Part shown: positions 44,471-55,998 of the stretch, piece after piece
How positions within the stretch are numbered: position 1 is the stretch's first letter
Layout: every line of letters begins with the position of its first letter
Assembly (NCBI RefSeq): GCF_030161435.1
Contig: NZ_BSSV01000001.1
Coordinates: 682,001-746,000 of the forward strand
From: Thalassotalea loyana
GTDB lineage: Bacteria; Pseudomonadota; Gammaproteobacteria; Enterobacterales; Alteromonadaceae
Length of the DNA stretch: 64,000 nt
Direction of reading: 5' to 3'
The notes under the pieces: generated by a model
Seen by the model: the letters and a program-made list of their open reading frames with translations, nothing else
Databases searched by the model: none
What the model was told of the DNA's origin: nothing
Made by a program: the position numbers and the translations under genes

Positions 44471-47400
44471 ATGAAAAATCAGAGAATTAAGCCTATTGCC
44501 GCTGCGGTAAATGCGGGTTTGTTATTAATGCTGAGCGCCTGTAGTGGTGGTTCAGATGACCCGAAACCAGTGGTTTCTCCACCACCACCTCCGCCACCTC
44601 CTGAACCAACTTCCTTCAACGTTACTGTCATTGATGGTTACATTCGAGGTGCGATTGCATACATTGATCTCAATGGCAATAAACAGCTTGATGAGGGCGA
44701 ACCATTTACAGAAACCGTTGAGGGCGGTGAGGGTGTAATCGACACGACAGGCCTAGGTTTAGTTCCTGAAGATGTGAGTGTTATAGTTGACATTCCTGCA
44801 GGAGCTGTTGATGAAAGCACGATTACTGACGAAAACCCTGACGGCGTTCCTATCGCCGATGGTGAGGCATTCCAATTAGTCTCATTGCCTGGTGAGAATG
44901 TAGCAACACCTGTAACAACACTTGTATCGTTAGTCGCTGGGGAAAACGGCGATATTGAACAGGCCAAAGAAGATGTTGCGGAGCAACTTGGTATTTCAAC
45001 AGACGAGGCTTCAAGCGACTATATTGCGGATGGAAATGAAGAACTTACCGTCCTGACTGAAGTGATGATTGAAAGTGAAGTTATTCCAAAAAATGTTACG
45101 ACTGATATCAATTCAGCCGACGTCGTTATTGCGACAGAAGTAACATCTACAATTGCTAACGTAATTGACCAAGCAAGTGATGCTGGAACATTAACAGAGC
45201 AAAAAGAAGTCATTAGTGAAGTTGCCGGCGCTGTAACTTCAGCTGTGAACGCAGTAACTGAAGAAAATTCAGAGCAACTTGCTGATATCGATGACGCAGT
45301 GCTTGGTGATATTGTCGAGCAAGTTGCTGACGCAACGAGCAGTGTGTATACCAACTTAGTTGTTTCTGAAGAACAAGTTACCGACGAAGCATTGTCTAAG
45401 GCAAAAGTTCAGGCAGAAATCGTTTCCGATGTAGTTTCGGAAAACATTATTGAGCAAGGTGTTTCCGAAGAGGGGCTTACCGAAGAAGCCATTGAGGAAA
45501 TTCAAGCATCTACTGAAGTTATTTCGGATGTCGTTGAAGAGCTTGTTGAAGAGCAAGCCGCGTCAGAAGAAGGTTTATCAGAAGATGCCGTTAAAGATAT
45601 TCAAGATGTCACCGACATTATCGCTGATGTAGTTGAAAATATTATTGCAGATCAAGCGAATACTGAAGGTGGTTTAACAGCAGAAGACATAGCAAACGTA
45701 ACAACTGCAATTGAAGTTGTGACACAAATTGTGGAGCAATTGATTAGTGACAATGATGGTTCAGAAGGCACTGTTACTGTCGAGGATGTTGCTGCTATTG
45801 CCCAGTTAGTAGCTGAAGAGGTTGTCGAACAGGTCGAAGAACTTGCTGATAGTGGTCTAAGCGAAGAAGAAATTCAAGATGAGGTTTCTGATAACGCGAA
45901 CGAAACAGCTGCCGATCTCGAAGATGCGGTAAAAAATGATGTTGAGATCGATGATCTTGACGGCGATGGCATCGCGAATGATGAAGACGATGACATCGAT
46001 GGCGATGGCGTAGCAAATGAAAATGACGCATTGCCATATAATGAAAATGAGTCGATGGATGCTGACGGTGATGGTATTGGTAACAATGAAGATACCGATG
46101 ATGATAATGATGGTGTATCAGACGACAATGATGCGTTCCCATTTGATAGTAACGAGTCCGTAGATTCAGATGAAGATGGTATTGGTAACAATGCCGATAA
46201 TGATGATGATAACGATGGTGTTGTTGATGACGAGGATGTAGATTCAACAAATCCAAATGTTGCTTACAGTGGTTTAGCTGATGACATCAACGCAGGCACA
46301 ATGTACCTATTGTGGGATGATTTTGATGATGAAAACAATGATGTTTCTGTTGATTATGAGACATTAACGGTTGACCCTACGACTAAACAAGCAGATATCG
46401 TTGAATATGTGCCTAGTGATGAAACTGACAGTGGTGTTATTGAGTTTGTAAGACCATCTGCGGATGAAGATGATGACAGTGACTTGTATCTTACGCAATC
46501 AGGTTGGCAAATCAGCGAGCAAGACTATGCGGTGACTGCTCAAAATAGCAATGGTGAAACAACATTTGTTAATGGTGTTGGTAACACGGTAACAATTGTA
46601 GGTGAGTTAGTCGATTCGACATCCATGTCCATGAGCGAAGCTCTAGCAAGTGCTGGCTTGACTGGTTGGTCACTCAATGTTGATGAAACCGCAAATTTTG
46701 ATGCTGACGCGAAGGTTTATGTCGCTACTGCAATTACAGGCACTGATGAATATCAAATTGATTACATTAAAGATTGTAATGACTGTAATACGTTATACCT
46801 TGACGGCAAAGAAAAGATTACCGCACTTGATGACTTATTCTCTGAAGACCCATGGCATCCAGATCAAGGTGTAAGCAATTACCCGCCAGCGGTGACGATT
46901 GCTTACAATGAAGACGGTCAGGGTAGTATTGAAGTTGAATTACTAGCGTCAAATGAAGATACAGGTACTATGCGCATCTTTGTTAATGATGATGGTCAAC
47001 CTCGCTTACTCTCTGTGGAAGGTCAATGGCGAATAGAAACGGTTATGGAGCAAAACATTGTTCGTTTTACATTGCCAGAAAATGTTGCTGAACTAGCAGG
47101 GTTTGACATCGATATTGAAGAAGTAGAACGCACATTTTTTGCTCTTGCTCGTGGTTATGTTCGCAAAGGCGAATTTACCGCAGCCAATACGCCTGATGTT
47201 GACGGTGTTTGGATGAACCAAGCTGCGTTTGACCAAATGATGGAACATTTCAGTTTGGTTGATACTGACGGTGATGGTGAGTTCGATATTTTCGATAACG
47301 ACGATGATAACGATGGTGTTGAAGACATTGATGATGCTTTTGCTCGTGACAATACCAGGAAATATGATTTAGATGGCGATGGTATTGCCGATAGTGTAGA

Positions 47401-50400
47401 TACAGATATCGATGGTGATGGTGTTGAAAACGATATGGATATCGCGCCAGAAAACGCTGACTATGGTCAAGCGTCTGCGTTTACGGTCGATGATATTGCT
47501 AATCAATATGTTGCCGAAAATAAAACTGGTGTTGATGATGGCATTATTGCGCTGTGGTCTGGTACACAAACTCATTTCTCGTTTGATGAAGCGGGTTCAG
47601 GTGTATTGTCTGGTTATCATGGTCAAGCTGACTTTACTTGGACATTAACCAACAACAAGTTAGCAATAGATTACACCGATGGCGGTGAAAGCATTAGTTG
47701 GATTTCATTTGCTGATATGGTCGATCTTGGCCTCATTAGTATGCAAGAAGCCAAAAATTATTGTTATGAACTGGATTGCAGTATTGAGCTAAGCACAAAA
47801 CTAACAAGTTCTACTTTATATGTAGTGGAAAATGATCAAGGTTTAGTTAAATTCTGGCAAAACGATATTAGAGAATATGAATTGCCGATTGATAGCTATG
47901 GATACTCACAATATCCTGGCTTAGCAGAATTATTAATTGGTAACAGCGTTGAGACTGAGTACGAAGTTTCATATATCGATGTTGACTCTGCACAAATGAC
48001 AGCATTTGACAGTGCAAGCCTAGAAGGCCAATGGGTATTGCCGACAACAATTAGTGATGATAATCGCATTCTTGCCGACCTGATTACCTTCAATAGTGAT
48101 GGGACAGCAACATCTAAAATTAATGATTTGTCATTAACTTGGACAATCAATGAAGGTGTTCTAGCCGTGACTGGTTCGCTTGGCGATAAAGCACTAAGTA
48201 TGAGTTATTCACAGTTTGCCCAATACGAAGATGGTGTCGCAATTTATGCTGAAATTTCATATGGTGAACAAACTTTATATGCTCATCACATGGGAATGAA
48301 AGCCTCTGCTGAACCAATTGAATTCGAGCAAACTGAAGAGTTCCTATTAAGTGGTGTTACGCTGAGTAATGCCTATGCAGCTACAGGCTCAACCGACTTC
48401 CCACTTGAAGATTTATTTGGTTTCTACTTCCACAATGATGGCGAAGCTAATCGAATCTTCGGCAATACATTATTAGATGGTAATTACCCTGAAATCTGGG
48501 CATGGCAGCAAGCCGAAGACAGCACAATTGTGATGGATCGCTTTAGAAGTCGAGAAAATAACGCATATCTAGATAGCTGTGTTGAAGAGGTAACTGAGGA
48601 ATGCTACGTATGGCGCAACCGTAACTGGTTCCCTATTAAACAAGTAGGCGACCGTTTGTATGTTATGGAGTGGTCGATTTACAACATAACCAGTGACCCT
48701 GAAAACCCACAATGGGAAATGTTGATACCTGGTCGATTGAATTTCTATGAAACGTATCAAAGTGATTTAGTTGATTCTGCGTTTGGCTCGCAAGATGTTG
48801 ACTCAGACGGTATAGCTAATGCTAACGACGCTTTCCCTGAAGATAACTTTGAGTGGGCTGATTCGGACGGTGATGGCGTTGGTAATAATGCTGATAGTGA
48901 TGATGATAATGATGGTGTTTCTGACTGGGAAGATGTTTTCCCTGAAGATGACAGTGAATCATCTGATTATGATCAAGACGGTATAGGTGATAATGCAGAT
49001 ACTGACGATGATAATGATGGTGTTTCCGACGAAGATGATCTTAGTCCGTTGGATGCAGATGTATCAACGGGTATTGCTTTTACAGCTGATAACTTGGCAC
49101 CTAAGTACCTTCATTTATTCGACGGCATGCTAGATGCGCCAAGTATCTCAATTGGTCATATTACGGGTGATATTTACTCATTTACCAATGGTCAAGTAGA
49201 TGTTTCAAGCCCAGAAGGGAGTTCGAACTTTAGCTACAGTTTTAATGACGATAAATTAACGATTGATTTAACAAGTGATAGCCCTGAATTAACTTTTGAA
49301 ACTGCTCAAGCGCTAGCTGATATGGGAGTTATCACTCAAGAAATTGCTGATAATTACGTATCTAATTACGGCTCAAATCAAATAGAAGTGGAACGCCAAG
49401 ATATTGCGTTAGACTTATTGTTACTTGAAAACGGTGATACAAAAGACACCTTCTGGCAGCTCGAGACTATCAGCTACCGAGTAGTTGATGCACAAGAGCG
49501 AATCAATTTATTTGGTGACGAAAATGCCGAAGATATAACGATAACATCCGACGGTAGCGTACTTGAATTAACTGAATATGATTCAGTAACCTTCATTGCA
49601 TATACAGCTGAAGAAATCGAAGGTAGCTGGGGTATGCCTGTAACCTTTGACAGCAATGCTGACTACGAAACACAGCGCGTGGTCTCTGATTATGCAATGT
49701 TTAATGCCGATAACACGGGTTCAACAACAATTTCAGATGTTGGGTTTACATGGGAATTAGACAACGGAAGTTTAATTATTACTCACACTACGGGTGAAGT
49801 GTTAAGCATCAGTCGTTTAGAGTCTCATGAAAACGTTGATGTCGTTCTGGTCACAACGACAGTGGATGATATTGACTACAGCTTAATTCGCTTGTCGGCG
49901 AAAGGTGAAGCTGATGTAAGTATTGACGACTTTGTTGGTGAGTTCATGATGAACAGCTTTACATTGACTAGTCCATTTGCTTATGACGAAGAAGGTATGA
50001 TTCTGGATGAAGAATACTTCGGCTTTAGACTTAATGATGATGAAACAGTCAACCGTATTTATAATGGTAAGTTTGATCTGGAAACTGGCTTTGGCAATGA
50101 TGGTTGGTTTTGGACACAAATTAGCGCTAATGAAGTAGAACTTTCTGCTCGAGCGACTAAATACGATTATGATTGGAATTACCAGCAATACGCTAATTGC
50201 GATTTAGCTGACGATTCTTGTTATAAGTGGCGCGAACGTCATTGGAAAATTTTAAAAGAAACTGACAATCAACTGGTGGTTCTTGAGTGGGAATATTGGG
50301 ATTACGGTATTTGGCAAGAAGTCTATGAAAAAGATATTCGCTTACTGATTCCTCCTCGTGTTCAGTTCTATCAAAAATTCTCGTTAGATAGTGATCGTGA

Positions 50401-52021
50401 TGGCTTAACAGATGATGTTGACCTTGACGATGACAACGACGGCTTTGCTGATACAGAGGATGATTACCCTTATGATCGTAATGAGTGGTTAGATACTGAT
50501 GGTGACGGCATTGGCAATAACCAGGATGACGACGACGATGGTGACGGTGTTAATGATTGGGATGATGTTTTCCCATTAGATGGTACTGAAACTATTGATT
50601 CTGACATGGACGGTATTGGAAATAATGCAGACACTGACGATGATAACGATGGTGTGGTTGATGAAAATGATCTAGATCCATTAGATGATGAACTTGGTGC
50701 AGCATTGCCATTTAATGAGGATATGCTTCCAAGTCGTTATTTACAGTACGCACAAGGTTATTTATCTGAGCCGAGTATATCGATTGGCAATATTTCTGGT
50801 GAGGTCTATAACTTCAATGACGGTGAAGGGAAATTGACAGGTCCTTCTGGGCAACATATTTATGATTATTACTTCACCGGTAATACTTTGTCAGTAAGCT
50901 TTTCTGATGGTGAAGCAACGGTCGAATTTCTTGATTTAAATTCCTTAGCACATCAAGGCATTATTTCATATGAAGCGTTGGATGAATATTTAAGTGTTTA
51001 TGGTCACCAGCAAATCAATTTTCTTGTTAAAACTACAAATCGAGAATTGCTATTGTTAGATGACGGAGAGGTAATTGATAAATTTAAGGTTAACGAAACC
51101 AAAAGCTATCAAGTAGAAAATGCAGATGACCGAGCTATATTATTTGGAAGTGTAGATGCTGAACCAGTGATTATTGGAGATAGTCATATTATCGAACTTG
51201 CAGATATGGACGCATTAGGAGCAATTAATTTCACCGTTGAAGAAGTAGTTGGCAGTTGGGGCTTACCTGTAAAAATTGATAGTGAAGCTGAGTTTGAGTA
51301 TCAAACAATAGTTAGTGATTTTACTACGTTTAACTCTGATCTAACTGGGCACATGGAGCTATCTGATACTTCGTTCAATTGGTCACTCAATGAAGGCATC
51401 ATACATATTGACTTTTCTAATACTGATTCTATTAAATTACAACGAATAGAATCATCTAGTGGTGGTGATGTCGTGTTAGTGATCGCAAACATTAGTAATA
51501 AGGAATACAGTGTTGTTTCATTAGCTAGCAAAGTAGATGAAAACGCTAAATATGATAACTTTCTTAACCAGTTCATGATGAATAGTTTCACTCTGACTAA
51601 TCCTGAAAATTATGATGAAGCTGGCAATCTTATTGTAGAGAATTATTTTGGTTTTATGCTAAATGATGATCAAACCGCACAGCGTGTCATAGGAGAATAT
51701 GATTTCTCATCGGGACAAGGTGTAACCCCATGGCGTTGGAGTGCAGATTCTCTTAATGAAGTAATTTTGACTGCACAGGCCGATGTTAACGAAAGTGGTG
51801 AGCTTGTCGGTTCAATTTACTCTGATTGTGTTATTGATCCTAATACTTGTGTATCGTGGCGAAAACGCCATTGGCGAATCCTCTCTGAAACTAGTGATAA
51901 GTTATTTGTTTTAGAGTGGGAATACTGGGGGCCACCTATTCAAGATGTTGAAGAAGGTCAAGATTTTAAACTGATTATCGTACCAAGAGTTCAATTTTAT
52001 CAAAAATTTGAATTAGAGGAC
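44471..52021 (+). CDS. Giant calcium-belt lipoprotein (TSP3-like repeats, three paralogous modules)
   Basis: I do not recognise a specific family for this protein of about 2,517 residues. Start ATG 44471 has a good site (AAAGGA); the frame's earlier TTG is not needed. It has a lipoprotein signal with lipobox LSAC, a proline run (PPPPPPPPEP), a VIDGYIRGAIAYIDLNGN domain, and an acidic helical region to about 490. Then thrombospondin-3-like D-x-D-x-D-G calcium belts at about 494-591, 931-1000, 1442-1535 and 1973-2076. Between them: one unique region (592-930) and three related modules (1001-1441, 1536-1972, 2077-2517). Each of the three ends with a Cys pair before W-R-x-R-x-W, an LEWEYW-like strand and LIPxR-x-x-FY. 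Probably displayed on the cell surface. Monocistronic; no secretion partner adjacent. Confidence 0.8.
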
Positions 52022-52091
52022 TAATCTGGTAAAGACGAATTGGATGCTCGTCCTTTCGTTTACGATGCTCCATAATTAGTCGTATTTGCAT

Positions 52092-52116
52092 AAGGCGAGC
52101 AATGCTCGCCTTTTTT
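52092..52116 (+). terminator. Terminator of the giant lipoprotein gene
   Basis: AAGGCGAGC, loop AAT, GCTCGCC then TTTTTT, 68 bases after the stop. The next gene starts 14 bases later. Confidence 0.85.
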
Positions 52117-52129
52117 ATAAGGAATTAAA

Positions 52130-52492
52130 GTGAACAAAGTTATTGGACTACTTTTAGTTTTATTAATCGGTGTTACTGGTTATCTAGCAACCGCAAACAA
52201 TAAGATGTCTGAGGAAAATGCTAAATTAACGAAAAAATTAATTGAGAAAGAGCAAGATTACTCATGGCTAGAACGTGAGCTACAGGTTACTAAACGAGAA
52301 CTAGATAAAATGATCCGTGAAAAAACTAACCTGGCCAAAGCATCTGGTAATGGTGAAGCTCAAATGTCAGGAAGAGTAAGTAATAGCCTTTCTAAGAAAA
52401 ACACACAAACTCAGAAAGTTCAGGCAAAGCATAAAAATGCACAACAGTTGCTCGAAAATGAACGAGTAACTGCAAATGGAAAGCGCTTATAG
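52130..52492 (+). CDS. Hypothetical membrane-anchored coiled-coil protein
   Basis: I do not recognise this 120-residue protein. It starts with GTG (52130, AAGGAATTAAA upstream). Residues 1-20 (VIGLLLVLLIGVTGYLA) form a membrane anchor, and about 25-70 are a heptad-rich helix (EENAKLTKKLIEKEQDYSWLERELQ), followed by a basic, low-complexity tail (SKKNTQTQKVQAKHKN). This looks like a small scaffold or DivIVA/TolA-like stalk. It follows the giant lipoprotein gene behind a terminator, and precedes convergent panE by 5 bases. Confidence 0.6.
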   Translation: MNKVIGLLLVLLIGVTGYLATANNKMSEENAKLTKKLIEKEQDYSWLERELQVTKRELDKMIREKTNLAKASGNGEAQMSGRVSNSLSKKNTQTQKVQAKHKNAQQLLENERVTANGKRL

Positions 52493-52497
52493 TTTTA

Positions 52498-53403
52498 TCA
52501 AATGAGATTATTAATTCGTTCTACAAGTTCGCAGTGAGTTTTGGCCAGTCGATTTTTATTGTGCTTATTTGCGATCAATCCAAGATAACCATTTATAAAC
52601 TCTATCTCAGTTTTTCTTTTTGAAATTACGTCACTCAACATTGATGACGTATTTTCTGCAGTGTTGCTGGCGACTTGATTGATACTGTATTCTAGCGAAT
52701 CTGCATCAAAGTGTACCCCTTCCGACTCGGCAACACGGACAAACTCATCGATTAATTGCTTTTTTAAAGTCCTAAACTCTGGCTTGAGTACATCACCATT
52801 TTTGATGTTGTTTAGCGCTGTAATTGGATTGATGACGCTATTGATGGCTAATTTTTGCCATTGCTTCTCTTTAATGTCTTCATGGTAGTTAATGTTTGGG
52901 ATAACCGCTTTGAGAAAAGCAGTGTGAGCGTTGTGGTCAATTAAAACACCATTATTAAGTAAGCCAAAATCATAATGCCCAATGCCCGTGTGTGTGACTG
53001 ACCAGTCAGCATTCTTTTTACTGCCGTTGGTTGTCAATAAAGCGTAAATTGGATGCTGAATTTTGAGTGAATCAGGCAGCGCTTCGTAAACTCCCATACC
53101 ATTATGCGACAGAACTATGCTTGCAGATTTATTGAGGTTTTCACAATGTTGTTCGATAACATTAACGACCTGAAAAGCTTTTACGCAAATAATGATAATA
53201 TCGGCTTGAGAAATTGATTCTCTATTCGCTGCAGCAAACAAAACATTCGTTAACGTGCCATCTAAGTGCTCAAATTGATATTGTGGGGGGATAGATTGTT
53301 TGTTACTGACTATTTGAAGCTTATTATTTAACGGTAAGTTATCTTTGATTTGCTTATGCAGCAGCAAACCGATAGCGCCAGCGCCAATAATCACAATGTT
53401 CAT
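52498..53403 (-). CDS. panE: 2-dehydropantoate 2-reductase
   Basis: NADPH-dependent enzyme of pantothenate (coenzyme A) synthesis that reduces ketopantoate. The 301-residue protein starts MNIVIIGAGAIGLLL, the Rossmann GxGAIG motif, and has VLSHNGMG, the catalytic-Lys region EKQWQKLAINSVINPITAL, and the C-terminal E-x-x-x-INGYLGLIA-like end. Overlaps the VanZ-like gene by 4 bases, so the two are coupled. panB and panC are not nearby. Confidence 0.93.
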   Translation of the reverse strand: MNIVIIGAGAIGLLLHKQIKDNLPLNNKLQIVSNKQSIPPQYQFEHLDGTLTNVLFAAANRESISQADIIIICVKAFQVVNVIEQHCENLNKSASIVLSHNGMGVYEALPDSLKIQHPIYALLTTNGSKKNADWSVTHTGIGHYDFGLLNNGVLIDHNAHTAFLKAVIPNINYHEDIKEKQWQKLAINSVINPITALNNIKNGDVLKPEFRTLKKQLIDEFVRVAESEGVHFDADSLEYSINQVASNTAENTSSMLSDVISKRKTEIEFINGYLGLIANKHNKNRLAKTHCELVERINNLI

Positions 53404-53753
53404 TTTTTTAATCTATAGCCATACATCATGGCAGCCCATCGTAGTAATACGAAAAATAAAATGCCTAGCACATCAGCAAAAAAGTCACTGAATTCGCCAT
53501 TTCTAAACCCTAAATACGCTTGTCCAACTTCAGTTAACAACCCATAGACGACCAATGTTGGTGTTAAGGTTAATAAAGAGAGTTTTAAAAAAGCGTGAAG
53601 AAACCAAGCAAGACAGAAAAAGCCAATGAAATGGCCTATCGTATCAATTTGTGCATGCTGGAAAATGGCTGAACTAGAATCTGTAGAGATGAAAATCCCT
53701 GTCATTAATAGAACAAAGAAAAGAAAAAAAAGTAATTGTTGACGACTTTTCAA
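53400..53753 (-). CDS. VanZ-like family membrane protein
   Basis: A 117-residue protein with four hydrophobic segments and the VanZ core DTIGHFIGFFCLAWFL...GLLTEVGQAYLGFRNGEF and FFADVLGILFF. VanZ itself gives weak teicoplanin resistance, but most chromosomal members have no known job. The frame starts with TTG (53753); the ATG at residue 17 (MTGIFIST) is an alternative but would cut into the first membrane segment. Overlaps panE by 4 bases. Confidence 0.85.
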   Translation of the reverse strand: MKSRQQLLFFLFFVLLMTGIFISTDSSSAIFQHAQIDTIGHFIGFFCLAWFLHAFLKLSLLTLTPTLVVYGLLTEVGQAYLGFRNGEFSDFFADVLGILFFVLLRWAAMMYGYRLKK

Positions 53754-53891
53754 AATTGCAAGAGTGTTGATTTACATGTCTCAATAATATCATGGTTCAA
53801 TAAAAAAACTATTGAAAGAGATAACGTCTTGGTTATAAAAATAGGCTTTGATAAACTACCACCACTATTTGTTAATTAATAAGAGGGCGCT

Positions 53892-54374
53892 ATGCCATCA
53901 TTAGATATTGTTTCTGAAACAAATTTAGAAGAAGTACGTAATGCTGTAGAAAATACAACACGTGAAGTTGCTACGCGATTTGATTTTCGTGGTGTTGATG
54001 CGACCGTAGAGTGGAAATCTCCTGTAGCAACAGCAAAAACAGAAGTGGATTTTCAATTAAACCAATTAATTGATATGTTCCGTGGTCAGCTTGCTAAACG
54101 CGGTATTGATGCGAAAGCAATGAATGTAGGTGACTTTAATCACTCAGGAAAAACCGTTTTTGCTGCTCTGACATTTAAAGAAGGGATTGAACAGCCTGTT
54201 GCTAAGCAAGTTGTTAAGTTAATTAAAGACAGCAAAATGAAAGTTCAAGCGGCTATTCAGGGCGATAAAGTACGTGTTACTGGTAAAAAGCGAGATGACT
54301 TACAAGCAGTTATGCGACTCGTAAAAGAAGCGGATATGGAGCAAAGCTTCCAGTTTACTAACTTTAAAGATTAG
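53892..54374 (+). CDS. yajQ: YajQ family nucleotide-binding protein
   Basis: A 160-residue protein with two ferredoxin-like domains. The family binds nucleotides and tRNA; in Xanthomonas a member binds c-di-GMP. Typical sequence: [35 protein letters not shown] and [14 protein letters not shown]. Length matches E. coli YajQ (163). Strong ribosome-binding site AGAGGGCGC. Own terminator. Given the three c-di-GMP enzymes in the window, a link to that signal is possible but not shown. Confidence 0.96.
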   Translation: MPSLDIVSETNLEEVRNAVENTTREVATRFDFRGVDATVEWKSPVATAKTEVDFQLNQLIDMFRGQLAKRGIDAKAMNVGDFNHSGKTVFAALTFKEGIEQPVAKQVVKLIKDSKMKVQAAIQGDKVRVTGKKRDDLQAVMRLVKEADMEQSFQFTNFKD

Positions 54375-54393
54375 TACTTATCGCTCATTTGAC

Positions 54394-54417
54394 AAAGGAG
54401 GCACTGCCTCCTTTTTT
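54394..54417 (+). terminator. Terminator of yajQ
   Basis: AAAGGAGGCA, tight loop, TGCCTCC then TTTTTT, 19 bases after the stop. Confidence 0.85.
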
Positions 54418-54595
54418 AATATTAGTGAGATGCAACATTCCTAATGTAAACAACCCTAGTATGCTTTCCTTTACACTTGTTGGATTGGTTGTTTGTTCGC
54501 CAAACACGTATTAATACACATTAGTGCTGTTTTTTTAAATTAACATTAAGTACATTATGTTGATTACTATAACAATTAATTAGAAGTAAAATTTC

Positions 54596-55945
54596 ATGGG
54601 TGTATCAAGAGGAGCGTTTAGCTCTCGTCTCGGTTTTATAATGGCCGCAGCCGGTTCAGCAGTTGGACTTGGCAATATTTGGGGGTTCCCTACACAGACT
54701 GCAACGAATGGTGGCGCTGCGTTTGTTTTCGTATATTTAATTTTGGCTTTCTGTCTAGCGTACCCAGCATTTATGGCTGAAATTCTCATTGGTCGCTACG
54801 GTCAAGCCAATGCTGTAACCTCATTACAAAAAATGTCGAGTAAGTTATGGCAAAAACGTTTTGCTTTTGTCGTCGGCTTTGGCGGTATTATTTGTGCTGC
54901 ACTCATCTTAAGCTTTTACGGTATCTTAGCTGGCTGGATGATGTCATATGCGCTGGAACCTGTTGCTCGCATTGCAGGTGCAACGGGAGCAGCAGATTGG
55001 TTAGTTGAGCAGTCTTTAGTGCGTAACCTACTCTTTACTGTGCTCTTCATGGGGCTAACTATCTTGATTATTCGCCGCGGTGTCGAGCAAGGTATTGAGA
55101 AGTGGTCTAAACGTTTAATGCCGATGATGATTGGCTTGTTAATCTTGCTAATTGGTTATGTATTAACGTTAAAAGGCGCTGATGAAGGCCTTAACGCTTA
55201 CTTGAATCCAGATTTTTCACGTGTACTTGAGCCAAGCTTAATTCTTAGTGCTTTAGGACAAGCGTTCTTTTCATTGTCTTTAGGTACCAGCGTCATGATC
55301 ATTTATGGTTCATATATCGCTAAAACTGAAAATATGGTGAGTATTGGTGCTCAAGTCACATTAATTGATATTTCAATCGCCTTTTTAGCTGGCTTACTGA
55401 TTATCCCTGCGATGTACGTTGCACAAGCGCAAGGCGTACAAATATTTTCAGCCGATGGTAAATTAATTGAAGGGGCAACGTTAGTTTTTAAAGTGTTACC
55501 AACACTATTTGATTCAATGGGCAGTATTGGTTTATTTGTTGGTTTTGCTTTCTTTGTATTAATGTCGATTGCCGCATTAACATCATCTATTTCAATGCTC
55601 GAAGGGCCTGTATCTTATGCCGTTGAACGTCATGGTATTCAGCGCGAAAGAGCGACATTGTTTATTGGCTTAGGCATTTTAATATTATCAATCATTATTG
55701 TGTTTAATATTAGCTTTATGCTCGATATGGTTGCGATGATTTCAACACAATACGGACAGCCGATTATCGCAATGCTTGTTTGTGTATTTGCCGGTTGGAT
55801 TTGGCATCGCAATTCTATTTTGGAAGAGATCAAGCAAGGCTATGATAACGTTGACTCTAGCTTGTTTTGGAAAATTTGGCCATGGTACGTCAAGTTAGTT
55901 TGTCCAGTGGCGATAGCAGCAGTTTTCCTCCACTCTTTAACTTAA
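54596..55945 (+). CDS. Sodium-dependent transporter (NSS/SNF family)
   Basis: A 449-residue Na+-symporter of the neurotransmitter:sodium family (LeuT fold), with 11-12 membrane helices. TM1 carries the sodium site: AAAGSAVGLGNIWGFPTQTATNGGAAFV. Members move amino acids; the substrate is not shown. It ends with the usual short C-terminal loop. Monocistronic, with its own terminator. Together with NhaC nearby it suggests a sodium-based marine physiology. Confidence 0.93.
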   Translation: MGVSRGAFSSRLGFIMAAAGSAVGLGNIWGFPTQTATNGGAAFVFVYLILAFCLAYPAFMAEILIGRYGQANAVTSLQKMSSKLWQKRFAFVVGFGGIICAALILSFYGILAGWMMSYALEPVARIAGATGAADWLVEQSLVRNLLFTVLFMGLTILIIRRGVEQGIEKWSKRLMPMMIGLLILLIGYVLTLKGADEGLNAYLNPDFSRVLEPSLILSALGQAFFSLSLGTSVMIIYGSYIAKTENMVSIGAQVTLIDISIAFLAGLLIIPAMYVAQAQGVQIFSADGKLIEGATLVFKVLPTLFDSMGSIGLFVGFAFFVLMSIAALTSSISMLEGPVSYAVERHGIQRERATLFIGLGILILSIIIVFNISFMLDMVAMISTQYGQPIIAMLVCVFAGWIWHRNSILEEIKQGYDNVDSSLFWKIWPWYVKLVCPVAIAAVFLHSLT

Positions 55946-55949
55946 TCGA

Positions 55950-55980
55950 AAAATGCCGAACTATGTTCGGCATTTTTTTT
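55950..55980 (+). terminator. Terminator of the NSS transporter gene
   Basis: AATGCCGAAC, loop TAT, GTTCGGCATT then TTTTTT, 5 bases after the stop. It has A's on the left too, so it may also serve the convergent pseudouridine synthase gene. Confidence 0.85.
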
Positions 55981-55998
55981 GTATCTATGCTTGATGAA

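Noticed and set aside
44638..45354. Antisense Ser/Thr-rich ORFs at the start of the giant gene
   Set aside because: They are shadows caused by the acidic, Ala/Val-rich codons of the sense strand, with no ribosome-binding sites.
45795..46256. His- and Tyr-rich antisense ORF of 153 codons
   Set aside because: It is the reverse complement of the GAT/GAC-rich calcium belt, which reads as ATC/ATG/CAT-rich codons on the other strand; no start signal, no family.
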